The notes below the pieces were generated by a model that was not told the origin of the DNA, searched no databases, and saw nothing but the letters and a program-made list of their open reading frames with translations. The translations under genes were made by a program, and so were the position numbers. DNA of 64,000 nt, from assembly GCA_037043235.1 (NCBI GenBank), contig JAWRVZ010000038.1, positions 372,001 through 436,000 on the forward strand, read 5' to 3'. Source of the stretch: Rhodeus uyekii (taxonomy: Eukaryota; Chordata; Actinopteri; Cypriniformes; Acheilognathidae). Below, in pieces: positions 35,401 to 47,082 of this stretch. Each line of letters begins with the position of its first letter. Positions within the stretch are counted from its first letter, which is position 1.

Positions 35401-38400
35401 CAGACGTTCTTCAATGACCTGGATGGACAAATACCGTTACAGACATTTTGTTACAAACTTCTTGTAGTGAACCCAATAAAGACCAGAATAGAATGTAATA
35501 GAATTTAATTTAATGTCTCTAAAAGCTCCATATGTGAGTGACACAAATCTTTTCTTTATTATTTGAAATGCTTTTTTTAAAGTCTACCAGCTAAATTACA
35601 CCACAATATACATCTAAAAAAAGGAAAATAAATATATTTAGCTTTAATTATATCTAATTATTTATAGTAAAACATAATATTTATAATATAACATCTACTT
35701 TTTATAGTTTTAGTAATTTTAGTGCTTCAACTGGTTTTATTGTAGTTACTTGCCAATGCATTTCTCATTTGCATAAAGTTTTTAATATATTATAGTGATC
35801 CCTCGTTTATCGCGCTTAATGTGGACCAGAACCCCCGCGATAGGTGAAAATCCACAAAGTAGGATCAGCCCATCAGCTCACGGGATACATCCACTCGTGC
35901 TCTCATTGGTCGATCTCACGCCGGGAACCAATCACGTGTCTTGTCTGAGTGCCGTGTGTGTGTACAAAGCCTCTGAGAGAGTTTCTCTCTTTGTCTGGCA
36001 TCCTGGGAAACCGTTTCTCTCGCATCACGATGAATCAACGCTGCTTTCCGCAATACGGCTGCCGATATGGCGGTATTTTTGAACTTTTATTTTTCAATTA
36101 ATATTTTTGAAAAATCCGTGATGCACTGAGACCGCGAAACTTGAACCGCGAAATGGCGAGGGATTACTGTATTTATATTTTATTGTATATCAGATTTGTT
36201 TCAATTAACAAAAATAAATCAATGACAGTAAACTATAGTTTTATAAAGAATTTCAAACATAGTATTTATGAATATAGATAAAAAAACTAAATGTTTTTAT
36301 GATTACGAGAAAAATAAACTGGTGCATGTTCTTAACTGGCAACCCAACATGCACTTCATTGACCTTCCCCTGCGACACACTAAGGACAGGGGAGAGAATC
36401 TCAGCATTGCATCTCAAGCTCCAAACCAATCCCAGCTCACATTTCACAGTGAAGCCCAGTAACAGATCTCCCTCACTGACCTGTTCTGGACTTTGTTGGC
36501 CAGTTTTCTGGAGGGCGATGATGGCCGTACGGAGAGGGTAGCCCTGCTCGGTCACCGCCGCCAGCAGCTCCCTCTCCTCTGGGCTGAGAGCGGAGAGAAG
36601 CTCGACGGAAGAGTCCAGGACGGCAGCGTGGGAATTGAGTGGCCGTGATGGGGCCAAGGGGAAGGATGAACCCTGGGCCTGGAAAAAACAACAGTGCCTC
36701 ATGGTCACAATACCCTTGAGAGATGAGGGCAGGAAACACAATACTAAGAAAATCTAGAATGATAAACACTATTGTTGGTGAAGGTTTTCACCAGACTTAA
36801 AAACATGTTTAAAAAAAGAACATTTAGCAAACTTAGGGCCAGATTTACTAAACAGGGTAAATTAGAGCGAGAGTGTAAACGCACAAAGCAATGATGGGAG
36901 TGGAAAGTTCTGCAGGTGATTTACTGACAACGCGCACTTGAAGAAACACAGACACGGCTGGATCATTTCCATAATCTACCAAGAGCAGCGTCAAAAAAAG
37001 TATCTTGTTTAAGACATGCTTTTTGGGGGGCGTAAATAATGGCGAAAACACCAGTACATTGGCTCAGCAAACCTTATTAAATAGCGTTGCGTGATTTGTT
37101 TAAATACTCTCCTCCCATAAATGTTGCATCTGAAAGGGAAACTCCTAGAAATGCATACGCAATGAGGTCAGCCGCAAAAATAACCCTGTCCACACCTATT
37201 CAGAGCTAATTTTTCACTGTGTGTCTTTAGTAAATCCTGACAGTACTTTTAAACGCCAAAAGAGTAAATCTGGCCCTTAGTGTATTCAACATTTCCATTT
37301 TTATCATTACATGTAGTCCTTGGGAATCAATCCCATGACCTTGTTGTTGCTAATGTCATTCTCTACCAGCTGAGCTACAAAAAAAAAGAAAACATCTAAA
37401 TGTAATGAAGAAACTCCAAGCCCTCTGCCGTATTCAGTGCAGCCTAGCAGGAGATGATGTCATGGGCATTAATAAGAAGTTGGATTAGACTGTCAACAAA
37501 ACACATAACCTTGAATCGTAGCTTTGCTGAGAAAGACATTTCCTGAGCACTTCCACTCACTAATCCAGACAAATTTGTTGCAGCTTGGGAAGATTCCAAG
37601 AAAAGACTTAGCACTCACTATTATTAGCTAGTTCATCTTCTGAGACATTACAGAAATGTGCACCAAAAAATACAGAAGTACTTTGGAGAAGTCATTCATG
37701 TCTACTGCCTGAATGAATGGAGTCATTTCATGAGGAGCAACAAAATACCCTGCAATCACAGGATTATCAATGAATCTGTATGGAAAGTGGTGAGAACTGA
37801 CTAAATGCTTCTGGATAACCAGATGGACTCTAATGTCTTTTCCTCAAGTGATTAAAATACCTTTCTGGACTTATTGGAGGCATGCCAGGTGAAGCCATTT
37901 ATAGTAGTGTCTACGGTTGCCTTCTAAGGGCAACTCTTATTGTGGGCTCTGAACTATTAAAAACTTCAGTGAATTGACAACCATGGAAAGATCTTCTACA
38001 TAGAGGTACAAAATATTTTGCAAATACCGGTAGATTAACGAAATGAGTCGTCTGTGTCTGTATTTATAGCCCTAAAGAGTACAAACTGTAATTTCTGGCA
38101 CATCAAAACATAGCCAAACTAACAAGTCCAGTAAATGGGAGTGTCGTTTATATAAAGTGTTTATTGTTTCAGAGCCACTAATGACCTGCTATGTGCTGTG
38201 AATTTGAACCCCACCTTTTAGCATCTAGATGAAACACGTTTCCATTTTTATTTCATTGCATTTGGCATTCATGCATGTTCATTGCATTTCATTATGCATT
38301 AGCTTGTAGTAAAATCTATATGTTGAGAGTAGGTTGTATTTGTCAGTGATAGATACCGGTAGGTGGGTACAAACTACTGTTGCCTGAATTTACAAAGCCA

Positions 38401-41400
38401 CAATCACAAAAAAAGCAACCCATTTCCCCCTCCCTGACAGACAGTTGAGTTAAATGTACCACTGTAAGCACTGTAATTTTGGAATAGAAATCTGGAGAAA
38501 AAAAAAGTAATCTACCGTAGTGTATTCTTGCCCTTAATACTATGGCTAAGGTGCCAAATGGTCTGCTTGATTTGTGGTCTTGTGGCCTTCACTGATGTGC
38601 ATCTATGAAGTCTACAGGACCACAGGGTGTCCCATTAGTCCAGGGGTGGGCAAACTATTTGTCTCGCGGGCCACATTGGTTTCTTAAAATTGACAGAGGG
38701 GCCGGGATTGTTGACGGGGGAGGGGGGGGGGGTGGTTTGGGGCAAATCCATGACTTTAATATACGAGCGCAAAACTGATGTTTGTGAGCATGTAAATTAC
38801 ATCCGCGAGCGGAAAACAGAAAAAACTAAAATAAAAAACAATAAAAATAACTCACTGCTCTTGACTTTTGTAACTTTAATAAATTCAGATATTTTTAATA
38901 TATAGTGAAGACAATTCAAAGCTATTTTACATTTGATTATTTTAATCAAATTAGCTGAGAGTAATTGCTGGTTCTACCTGAAAAACACTACTGTGTTTGT
39001 TCTTCTGAGCCCTGATGAAGGAACACTAAATACATACTGTTTTATTGAATGAAAGATAAAATATGACAACAGAATATTGTCAATATAGAATGAAAATAAC
39101 TGAGGGAAATATATATAGGGACATGACCAGAGCAAAGGCAGGATATACTTCCCTCAATTTAAAATATTTATTGACTTCAAAACTGGTGTTTGAGCTCTAA
39201 GTGTCATGTACATTATTATTTCCAGTTAATATACATTTATATTTCCTCTTGTATTTGCAGGTCATGTTCTTGAATGCAGCAAATAACAACATAACGTTGA
39301 CAGCATACAACTTCTTTTCAGAAGGTCGTACCTGTGCATTTACTTATAAAAAATCCTAGAAAACTTGTATAAAGTATAGTTTGGTCTTAAATCACTCGAC
39401 TGGGACACGTGAAATTACAACAAAACAATATTAATACAATTTAATTGACAGAAAAACCATAATGTAATGTGACTGAATCATATGAGCCTCAGCTCTAGAT
39501 TGACAATCACAGGCGTCCAATCACAACTGACCTCTGGAAAAAAGGGAACTAACCAATGACGTTTGATGTTACAAGAGCAAGCTCCGCCCACGACTGACAA
39601 AAATAAAAATGCTCGCGCGAGCGGGCGAATGTTCGCGCGTGCGCAGATTAGATGTCACGCGCGCGCGAGTGATTATAATGAGCTCGCGGGTACCCGTATT
39701 TACGCGTGTAGCTCTTGCGCTCGTTCGTTCCTTTTTAGCACGGAATTAACGCTATAAAGGGGGGTGTAGAGGGGTTTGCGACACACGCCTACTCTCCACC
39801 ACACTTTCAGCGCCACTGCCGCTTGCAGCCGCGACAAAGTGACATTACAGGGAAATGTAAAATGAAGGTTTAATATAGGTTCGGCAAGTTCGGCGGGCCG
39901 GATTAAAAAGCCCAACGGGCCGGATATGGCCCGCGGGCCGTAGTTTGCCCACCCCTGCATTAGTCATTTTAGGTTTCAAAAAAGGTGCTTCCCATTTTAT
40001 AACAAAAGTGCAAACTTGTAAGAGGATCGCAAGAGCTGAGGATGTCATCAATTGGCAACAGGTCTAAAGCGGTGGTAAATAGCCAGGTGAAGGGCAGTTT
40101 AAAGAGGACCTATTATGCTTTTTAAAAAATGTTTTAGTGTGTAATGTTGCTGTAAGAGTTACAAAGCACAAAGGTCTTTATATCAGTACGCACTGTTTCT
40201 GAACTCCCTGAAACGCCTCAATTGTAATCTAGAGTTTTATAAAATATTCCGCATTTAAAAAAATCCGTCCCAAGACAAATTTAAAACGTACAGTGTGTTG
40301 TCGCCATGTCCAAGAGACATTGCTTTTTGCCAACAGAACTAATTTCCGATTACATGGGTGAAGCGGTTGACAAATCACAACAAACGGATCTATCTGACCA
40401 ATCAGAATATTGCTTTTTCGAAAAGGAGGGGCTTTATAGAAACCAGAACTAAACAGAGTTGCGTTTCCACCAATGTTCTCTGCGATCAACTTGGCTCACG
40501 ATGCTTTTGGGAAACACAGCTAAGAGTGTAACCGACAGACTGAGATGAGAGGTTCTCGTGTGTGAAAAATAAGATGTTTTAAGGCATTAAAAACTATTTA
40601 GTAGACACCAAAACAATGAAGACTTTGTAAACAGCTAATAGTTGAAGATGTTGTACCTTTGAGGCTGATCTGTCGATGCATTCAGATGCCAAGCAGTTGG
40701 TGTAGACTGCGTGAGATGCATTAGCACAGCCATTAGAACTCTGACTTTGGAAGTTTCTTCGGGATAAGTTAAGCCTGGAGAGGGAAGGCTGTCTGATGTT
40801 CCCCTGATACTGTGCGGAGAGGCTGCAAGGTGAAGGCAGGTTGAGGAAGTTTGATGATCCACAACTGTGCAAGTCTTTCAATCCTGGTCCTTGTCTTGTC
40901 AAATCACTCTGTTTGGGCTGTGCTTCACCCTCGCCAAGAGTGGCCCCATCTTCTTCCGTAAATTCTTCATCTTCAGAGTCAGAAATCGTAAATTTGACCC
41001 GAGCGTTCATTGCGCGATAGTGGGTCGCATTCAAGCTGCGGCTGCGGGGACGTGGATTGGGTTCCCAGAAGTCACTGCTCCAGCGGCTGGCTAACCTGCT
41101 CTCCTGAGGACTGCTGAACATCATCCAGTATGGAGGACAGGTCGCCGTCATCTCACAGGGAGAGCGGGGATTGAGGGTTGGATAGCCGCCCTGGAGACCT
41201 GTGAGAACCCAGTTCTCCTGGCTGAACACATACTGAAACATCAAATCACAAAAGAGACATCTTTAGATTTGAGTTTCGAAGTCAAGTCACCTTAATTCAT
41301 ATAGCTCTTTATACACTACAGATTGTTTCAAAGCAGATTTACAGAGATAACAGGAAATTAATGTATTTCGGTTGTTATTCAACTAAAGTCGGTTCAGTGA

Positions 41401-44105
41401 CTTTCACACACTAATATTAATTTTCAATTTCACACAACTAACATTAATGTCAAACATCATCTGACATCTAAACCAATATTTTAAACTTGCAATTTACAAG
41501 CCAGGTTTACATAAAAAAGAAGTCAAATGGGAACATCTAAACTACATTTAAAGTGAAACCTGAAGTAGTGAACCTACTTGACTTATTAAATAAATTAATC
41601 ATGGCTGATTGCACATTTCAATGACAGCAATGGTAACCGAACACGTGCTTTTGCGTAATTCTGCATCCAGACGACCAGGTGTCAGTATAATCATCAACAT
41701 AAAAATAAGAACACTCATCTAAAGGATTATTAGGAACACCATACTAATACTGTGTTTGACCCCCTTTCACCTTCAGAACTGCCTTAATTCTACGTGGCAT
41801 TGATTCAACAAGGTGCTGAAAGTATTCTTTAGAAATGTTGGCCCATATTGATAGGAAGCATCTTGCAGTTGATGGAGATTTGTGGGATGCACATCCAGGG
41901 CACGAAGCTCCCGCTCCACCACATCCCAAAGATGCTCTATTGGGTTGAGATCTGGTGACTGTGGGGTCATTTTAGTACAGTGACCTCATTGTCATCTTCA
42001 AGAAACCAATTTGAAATGATTTGAGCTTTGTGACATGGTGCATTATCCTGCTGGAAGTATCAGAGGATGGGTATATGGTGGTCATTAAGGGATGGACATG
42101 GACAGAAACAATGCTCAAGTAGGCCGTGGCATTTAAACGATGCCCAACTGGCAGAGGGGCCTAAAGTGTGCCAAGAAAACATCCCCACACCATTACACCA
42201 CCACCACCAGCCTGCACAGTGGTAACAAGGCATGATGGATCCATGTTCTCATTCTCTTTACGCCAAATTCTGACTCTACCATCTGAGTGTCTCAACAGAA
42301 ATCGAGACTCAGGCTAGGCAACATTTTTCCAGTCTTCAATTGACCAATTTTGGTGCGCTCCTGCAAAATTGTAGCCTCTTTTTCCTATTTGTAGTGGAGA
42401 TGAGTGGGACCCGGTGGGGTCTTCTGCTGTTGTAGCCCATCCGCCTCAAGGTTGTGCGTGTTATCGCTTCACAAATGCTTTGCTGCAAACCTCGGTTGTA
42501 ACAAGAGGTTATTTCAGTCAAAGTTGCTCTTCTATCTGCTTGAATCAGTCGACCCATTCTCCTCTGACCTCTAGCATCAACAAGGCATTTTCGCCCACAG
42601 GACTGCCACATACTGGATGTTTTTCCCTTTTCATACCATTCTTTGTAAACCCTAGAAATGGTTGTGCGTGAAAATCCCAGTAACTAAGCAGACCGGCCCG
42701 TCTGGCATCAACAACCATGCCACACTCAAAATTGCTTAAATCACTTTTCTTTCCCATTCTGACATTCAGTTTGGAGTTCAGGAGATTGTCTTGACCAGGA
42801 CCACACCCCTAAATGCATTGACGCAACTGGCATGTGATTGGTTGATTAGATAATTGCATTAATGAGAAATTGAACAGGTGTTCCCAATAATCCTTTAGGT
42901 GAGTGTAAATGCGTACACATTTAGGTTCAACATAAGAAATAATTACCCATAACTGCATAAATACTGGACTGACTACCCCCAACATTTGACCATAGCATCA
43001 CCTAAATGTGTGCAATGAGCTATTGCAATAGGAATCCCAATGAATATTAGCAACATCTGCCATTATCAGTATTATGGATCATAGAGAACCATAAAACAGA
43101 TGTGCAAAACACTCCAGCCAAATATTACACAACAATTTGCATCCCATTCAAGTCCATAACAAAAAAATGAAGGGTGCAATGCTCCAAGGCAGGTACACAA
43201 TATTGTTCTTGGAGAGACGTGAAACAAATGACTAAGAATTTACACAAACTCAAGTTCAGCACATTGCCATAAAAGGTTCACATTAGCTTATTTCTGATTA
43301 CATTGTAATAACCTTTGACAGTAATATGTTTTCTGTACAAATACCTTGACCAGTTACAGACAAACCCTTAGGAATTTAAAGTATTTTATCCCAATGGATC
43401 TAAAGTACCAATTACATCAACAATGTTAATGCTTTTTCACCCTTATTGTTTTAGTTTTTGTAATCAGAGATACAATAATACTGTATTTTTCACATGGTCC
43501 CCATGTTGACCACACACCTAAATTAACATCTTATTAGAAAGATCATATGTCAGAGTAATTAGAGAGTAATCACAGATGTGAATGGGTTAGAGGTAGCAGG
43601 TACACGCCTTTATATTTTCCCATGACCTTGTTTGTGACAGCCTGCACTCAGCGAATCACTGGATGCTATTGGCAAATTACATTGAACCTCATGTGGTTTT
43701 TGGAAGGCGCAGATGCTCTGAGAAAGAGAAAAACTGAGACGTGCTTTCAGGTTGTCAATTATTAGTGGAATGTTAATAGTTGTATTACACCTGAGGAAAA
43801 CTGACTTGACACATTCACTAAAACACCTTGGGACCAACTAGTAAAAATGAATCCCCAAAATTGGAGAAAAGAATAGCTGCAACTGTTTGAAGATGCTAAA
43901 ATAGTGATAAGTGTCCAAATCTGGTTTAAAGCCACCTCAGAAACATGCAGTTCAGAGATAGGAAGCATCACACCTCAGTTTCCTGCAATATCTTCAGGTA
44001 GTCGGGCAGAGAGATTTCTGGAGCCACGAGGAGCTCAACCTCTTCCTTTGCGTCCTCAAGGACGCCAAGAGGGATCTTGAAGGGCACCTCATCCAAACAG
44101 GACAT
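32456..44105 (-). CDS. ubap1l: ubap1l: ubiquitin-associated protein 1-like
   Basis: Five coding exons (43974-44105, 40657-41232, 36481-36678, 33722-33823, 32456-32590), all in phase 0, give 380 residues; human UBAP1L has 381. The N-terminus MSCLDEVPFKIP...ISLPDYLKIL is a UMA (UBAP1-MVB12-associated) domain that binds ESCRT-I. The long exon 2 is low-complexity and acidic (SDSEDEEFTEED). The C-terminal three exons carry a SOUBA-type ubiquitin-binding region: LSALSPEERELLAAVTEQGYPLRTAIIALQ is family-typical, then YLVACDRLCELGYDEVQVEEALEMF, and FNEMGFQQNAIKEVLLVH. Likely role: a cell-type-restricted ESCRT-I subunit relative in sorting of ubiquitinated cargo. Large introns are packed with transposons. 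Confidence 0.95.
32864..33599. mobile_element. TA-flanked DNA transposon remnant (copy 2 of the 5056-5717 family)
   Basis: Its ends gtgccttgagatacgagcaa and gctcgtatctcaaggtatta-ctg are inverse to each other, and TA follows at 33600-33601. Internal text such as gtaattgcatatgatctcca, ctagagggccaccttggttt and tacagcggtggttac is identical to copy 1. It is non-coding and lies in the last ubap1l intron. Confidence 0.8.
34297..34436 (-). other. unassigned exon-like open segment inside a ubap1l intron
   Basis: On the minus strand a tcattag acceptor and a CTG|GTGAGA donor bound 140 bases that stay open in one frame. The 46 codons read YLKALKRWDDVSVKS through KWAARLDGFLFGSIL to AAQHDNIRQL. The text looks like real protein, amphipathic with several tryptophans. 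Entry phase is 1 and exit phase 0. It therefore cannot be joined in frame to ubap1l exon 3, which ends in phase 0. I do not recognise the family. It could be an exon of an overlapping gene, a relic or chance. Confidence 0.4.
35793..36169. mobile_element. TA-flanked short element (tagtgatccctcg...cgagggattactg)
   Basis: The left end tagtgatccctcgtttatcg and the right end cgaaatggcgagggattact-g are inverse. TA lies on each side (35791-35792, 36170-36171). It is 377 bases and non-coding. The type is a Tc1-mariner/pogo-like MITE by ends and duplication. Confidence 0.8.
36836..37276. mobile_element. PIF/Harbinger-like MITE with TTA duplication
   Basis: The element gggccagatttacta...agtaaatctggccc has inverted ends and is flanked by TTA on both sides (36833-36835, 37277-37279). 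It is 441 bases, non-coding, between ubap1l exons 2 and 3. Confidence 0.8.
37310..37382 (-). repeat. tRNA-like fragment of a SINE
   Basis: The text gggaatcaatcccatgacct, then gttgctaatgtcattctct and accagctgagctaca, is the reverse complement of a tRNA-like SINE head. It is missing the body seen at 45853-46005. Confidence 0.6.
38641..39957. mobile_element. non-autonomous hAT transposon with perfect 8-base target duplication
   Basis: Perfect 17-base inverted ends CAGGGGTGGGCAAACTA occur at both edges, flanked by identical 8-base duplications cattagtc (38633-38640 and 39958-39965). It is 1317 bases with no recognisable transposase. The inner right part (about 39600-39690) is strongly CpG-rich. 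The 8-base duplication and CAGGGGT ends assign it to the hAT superfamily. Confidence 0.92.
40100..40585. repeat. interspersed repeat next to ubap1l exon 2
   Basis: It opens agaggacctattatgctttt, a common start of a teleost dispersed repeat. It shares ccaatcag and aaaggag text with 24425-24720. It ends close to the exon at 40657. Confidence 0.4.
41712..42905 (-). mobile_element. degenerate Tc1-like transposon
   Basis: The ends cactcatctaaaggattatt and aataatcctttaggtgagtg are inverted repeats. Between them, on the minus strand, are transposase fragments in shifting frames. These include MGKKSDLSNFECGMVVDARRAG (start near 42757), a helix-turn-helix-like RRMGYNSRRPHRVPL and the DDE-region hallmark SPDLNPIEHLWD (near 41950). 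Frameshifts and stops make it inactive. It lies in ubap1l intron 1. Confidence 0.9.
41773..42757 (-). pseudogene. Tc1-like transposase pseudogene
   Basis: Three or more open pieces in different frames together cover most of a Tc1 transposase. An N-terminal part lies near 42545-42757, an HTH_Tnp part near 42336-42611 and a C-terminal part with P-D-L-N-P-I-E-H-L-W near 41773-41970. The break between them is by frameshifts and a short deletion. Confidence 0.85.
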
Positions 44106-44187
44106 TTCACCCTTATCTGAAAACAGAAACAGCACGCAAATAAAGAAAAGCCTGAAAGCAAAGCGACACTGTCCATCATGGTGGGCA

Positions 44188-44250
44188 GTTGTGGTTTAAT
44201 GGTTCGACAGTCAGACTTATAACCTAAAGGTTGCAGGTTCAGTAAAACGG
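44188..44250 (+). repeat. tRNA-like SINE head fragment
   Basis: The text ggcagttgtggtttaatggt and ctaaaggttgcaggttcag resembles a tRNA-derived SINE head with an A box-like start and a T-arm (GGTTGCAGGTTC), read on the plus strand. It is short and degenerate. Confidence 0.45.
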
Positions 44251-46200
44251 TATTGTTATGAAATACTATTACAATTTAAAAAACACCAGTTTTCCATTTC
44301 AAAATGTAATTTATTCCTGTGATGCAAAGCTGATTTTTCTGCATCAATACTACACTCTTCGTGATTCTACCAGAAATCATTTTAACATGATGATTTGCTG
44401 CTTGGTTATCAATTTTAAAAACGATTGTGCTCCCTCATATTTTTGTCAAAACTGATAATTCCACAATAATTCCAATATTTTTAGAAATGAATACTTTTAT
44501 CCAGCAAGAATGCATTAAATTGATCAAAAGTGACTTTAAATAGATGTATTAAGTTACAAAAGATTGAAATTTCATTGAACTTTATTCACCAAAGCATCCT
44601 GGATTTTCCAGAAAAATATTTTGAAAAAATGCTTTCAACATTGATAAGAAGAAGAACCATTATTAATAGTTGAGGACCAATAATGACTGCACACCAAATC
44701 AGCATATGATTTCTGAAGGATCATGTGACACTGAAGACTGGATTAATAATGCTGAAAATACAGCTTTACATCACAGGATCAAATAGCATTTAAAAACGTA
44801 TTCAAATAGAAAACAGCTCTTTTAAATGGTCAAAATGAACCAACTAAACTGATTAGGACAAAAACCACACAGTTCCATGTTTTCCCCCTCATTCCAGCTT
44901 CTCAGAAAACATCTACATCGAAGTTTCTCTATATTTGTTTACTTGTTACTCAATAGTAAGGATACTACAAGATTAGGGATTAAAGATTACGGAGACTTGA
45001 CCACCTGACTGCCTCTACGTCACCGCCATGTGCCATAACACATGCTCTATCTGTACGTTTACCTGTCATACCTGTGCATTTCCCCCTAGACTACCTATGA
45101 TTTGTCTGAGAATAGTTATAGAAACGATCTGCATAAATCCTGGCCCAACTTTATTTGAAAAGGTCCTTGTTTCCTGTAAAGGTCTGATGGGTCCTGCACC
45201 ATACGGCCTGCTGACGCTTTTCACTATGGGACAGCTGCTCAGATCTGATCCTAATATGCTTCTCTGCACCTTTTTCACCAGATGGGGTTTAGTTTTCCAA
45301 ACGGAGCAGAGTCTTAACAGCCAGATGCTTGGTAAGCTCTTAAGCTGTTTTCCTTCTCGGGTACGAAAGAACAATGAAAAGTTCAATAAGTTGAGGTATT
45401 CTGTCTAAACCACAGAGAGAATGAACTATTACGATAATCTGACATGAGGTTTTTTGTACAATAAAGATGAAAGACCTGGTCTAGTGCGATGCTGATATCA
45501 GAAAACAGCTTTCAGTTAAAAACCTAGTGAAATACACATTTGAACTACAAGGATATTTTAAAAATAGAAATAGATTATGTCAAATGTAAACAAATAAGTA
45601 ACAATAAATATTAGAAATGTGCACTTTTTTTAAATTCTGGAGTTTTAAAATTTACCTGTACTATAATGTTGTTGTAACCCTTTAATACGCTAAAATATTG
45701 AGGTAATATAGATTTTTTTGTTTTATATTATATTTTAAATGTTACATATTTCTTTAACATTTATAAATATATAAATGAAATCCTGCATTCATTTTATATA
45801 TGCACTGAATTTTTTTTTTATCCTTGTATTAGTTTCTTGCGGTTTTGTAATTATTTACATTTATGCATTTGGCAGATGCTTTTATACAAAGTGACTTCCA
45901 TTGCATTTAAGAAGCACATTGACATTCTAATCAGTTCTTGCTTTCCCTTGGAATCAAACCCATGACCTTGGTGTTGCGAACACCACTGGATGAGCTACAG
46001 GACAAATGATCAAAATGAATAATGTCTGAGAACTTTTTCAGTGTACACGGAAATCTAATCTCCCATGAAACTGATAAACTTAGATATTTATGAGAATAAT
46101 AATGCATTTAACATCACTATAAAGTGCAAAGAACTCCAAATGAATGAATGACTTCTTCAACAAACATCCACATTACATTAACATTGAGTTTGAAAAGAAT
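44251..46200. other. ubap1l 5' intron, no gene seen
   Basis: It holds AT-rich sequence with a SINE at 45853-46005. The 126-codon frame at 45028-45408 has no domain-like text and an equally long frame opposite, so I treat it as chance. Confidence 0.6.
45853..46005 (-). repeat. tRNA-derived SINE, nearly complete
   Basis: Body tttacatttatgcatttggc, then gatgcttttatacaaagtga, then the tRNA part ggaatcaaacccatgacctt and gatgagctacaggac. Read in reverse it starts with a tRNA-like promoter. It matches the 59836-59983 copy along its whole length. Confidence 0.8.
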
Positions 46201-46266
46201 AGTTCATTTAAAATGTATTAGCCATTTCACTTAACTCAAAACTAGATTTAATAAATGTTTGCCCAC

Positions 46267-46420
46267 CTGTCTCTGGAGCGTGGCTCGTGTCAGCGGTGCG
46301 AAGACGACTGTCACAGTCACTCTGCAGAGACGTGTGTCGTCTACCTCTGCTCCACTAATCCAATGACACAACACACTGGCATTGGCTGTCAACCTGAGCC
46401 GCTCACACCTACAGGAAGTC
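46267..46420 (-). promoter_or_regulatory. ubap1l: ubap1l 5' untranslated exon and promoter (predicted)
   Basis: A minus-strand donor (gagacag|GTGGGC) at 46267 ends a GC-richer segment. It would splice to the acceptor gttttcag at 44117, just ahead of the ubap1l start codon. CCAAT boxes read on both strands (gtcattgg, cattggctg) and an ETS-type word lie at about 46360-46425. This is inferred from motifs. Confidence 0.5.
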
Positions 46421-47082
46421 AACCTGAAGCATCCACATCTATAAAACCAGCATGGGAACTCTTTATTTCGCTCTTGACCAGTAAAGAATTATTTAGTTGT
46501 GAAATATGTCACAGAGATAATGAATCTGAATATTTCTAGATGTGTTAAGTTGCAAAGAACAGAATCATGTCTTAAGCAGATCACAGGAAATCACTGTGAT
46601 GTAATCAGTCTTTTGGCTTTTTCACAAAAGTCAACATGTGACGTGTTTTGAAGGACTACTAATAGACTGATCATCCTCCAAATAAATGAGTGAATCTTAG
46701 TCAGTTCACAAATCACCCGAAAAAAAGACATTTGTAGTTGCAAAGGTGTTTTTTGTTGTTGCATTGTAACATTTTCATGACAATTGAGCACAGCAAAAAC
46801 ATATTCAAGTAATTTTACAGTATAATACAGTATTGCAGCAATGAGAATCCAATGAGAATTATAAAAATAAACAAAAATCCCAAATGACAGAAAAATAACA
46901 TTTGGGGAAAATGCACTTATATTGATTATGAAAACAATGTCACAACATAAAAAATCCTGCCAAAAAAGCTTTAATTTCTTTATGCAAAGTGAATTTTCTT
47001 TGATTTTACAGCGAAATTAGCATCACTTGTCGCAACCGAAATGTTTCCCCAGATAAATGAACAGTCTGTTGGGTGAAAGGTG

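Noticed and set aside
45028..45408. 126-codon plus-strand frame and a 106-codon frame opposite
   Set aside because: Neither shows a domain, splice context or composition bias of a real protein. Both lie in the ubap1l 5' intron.
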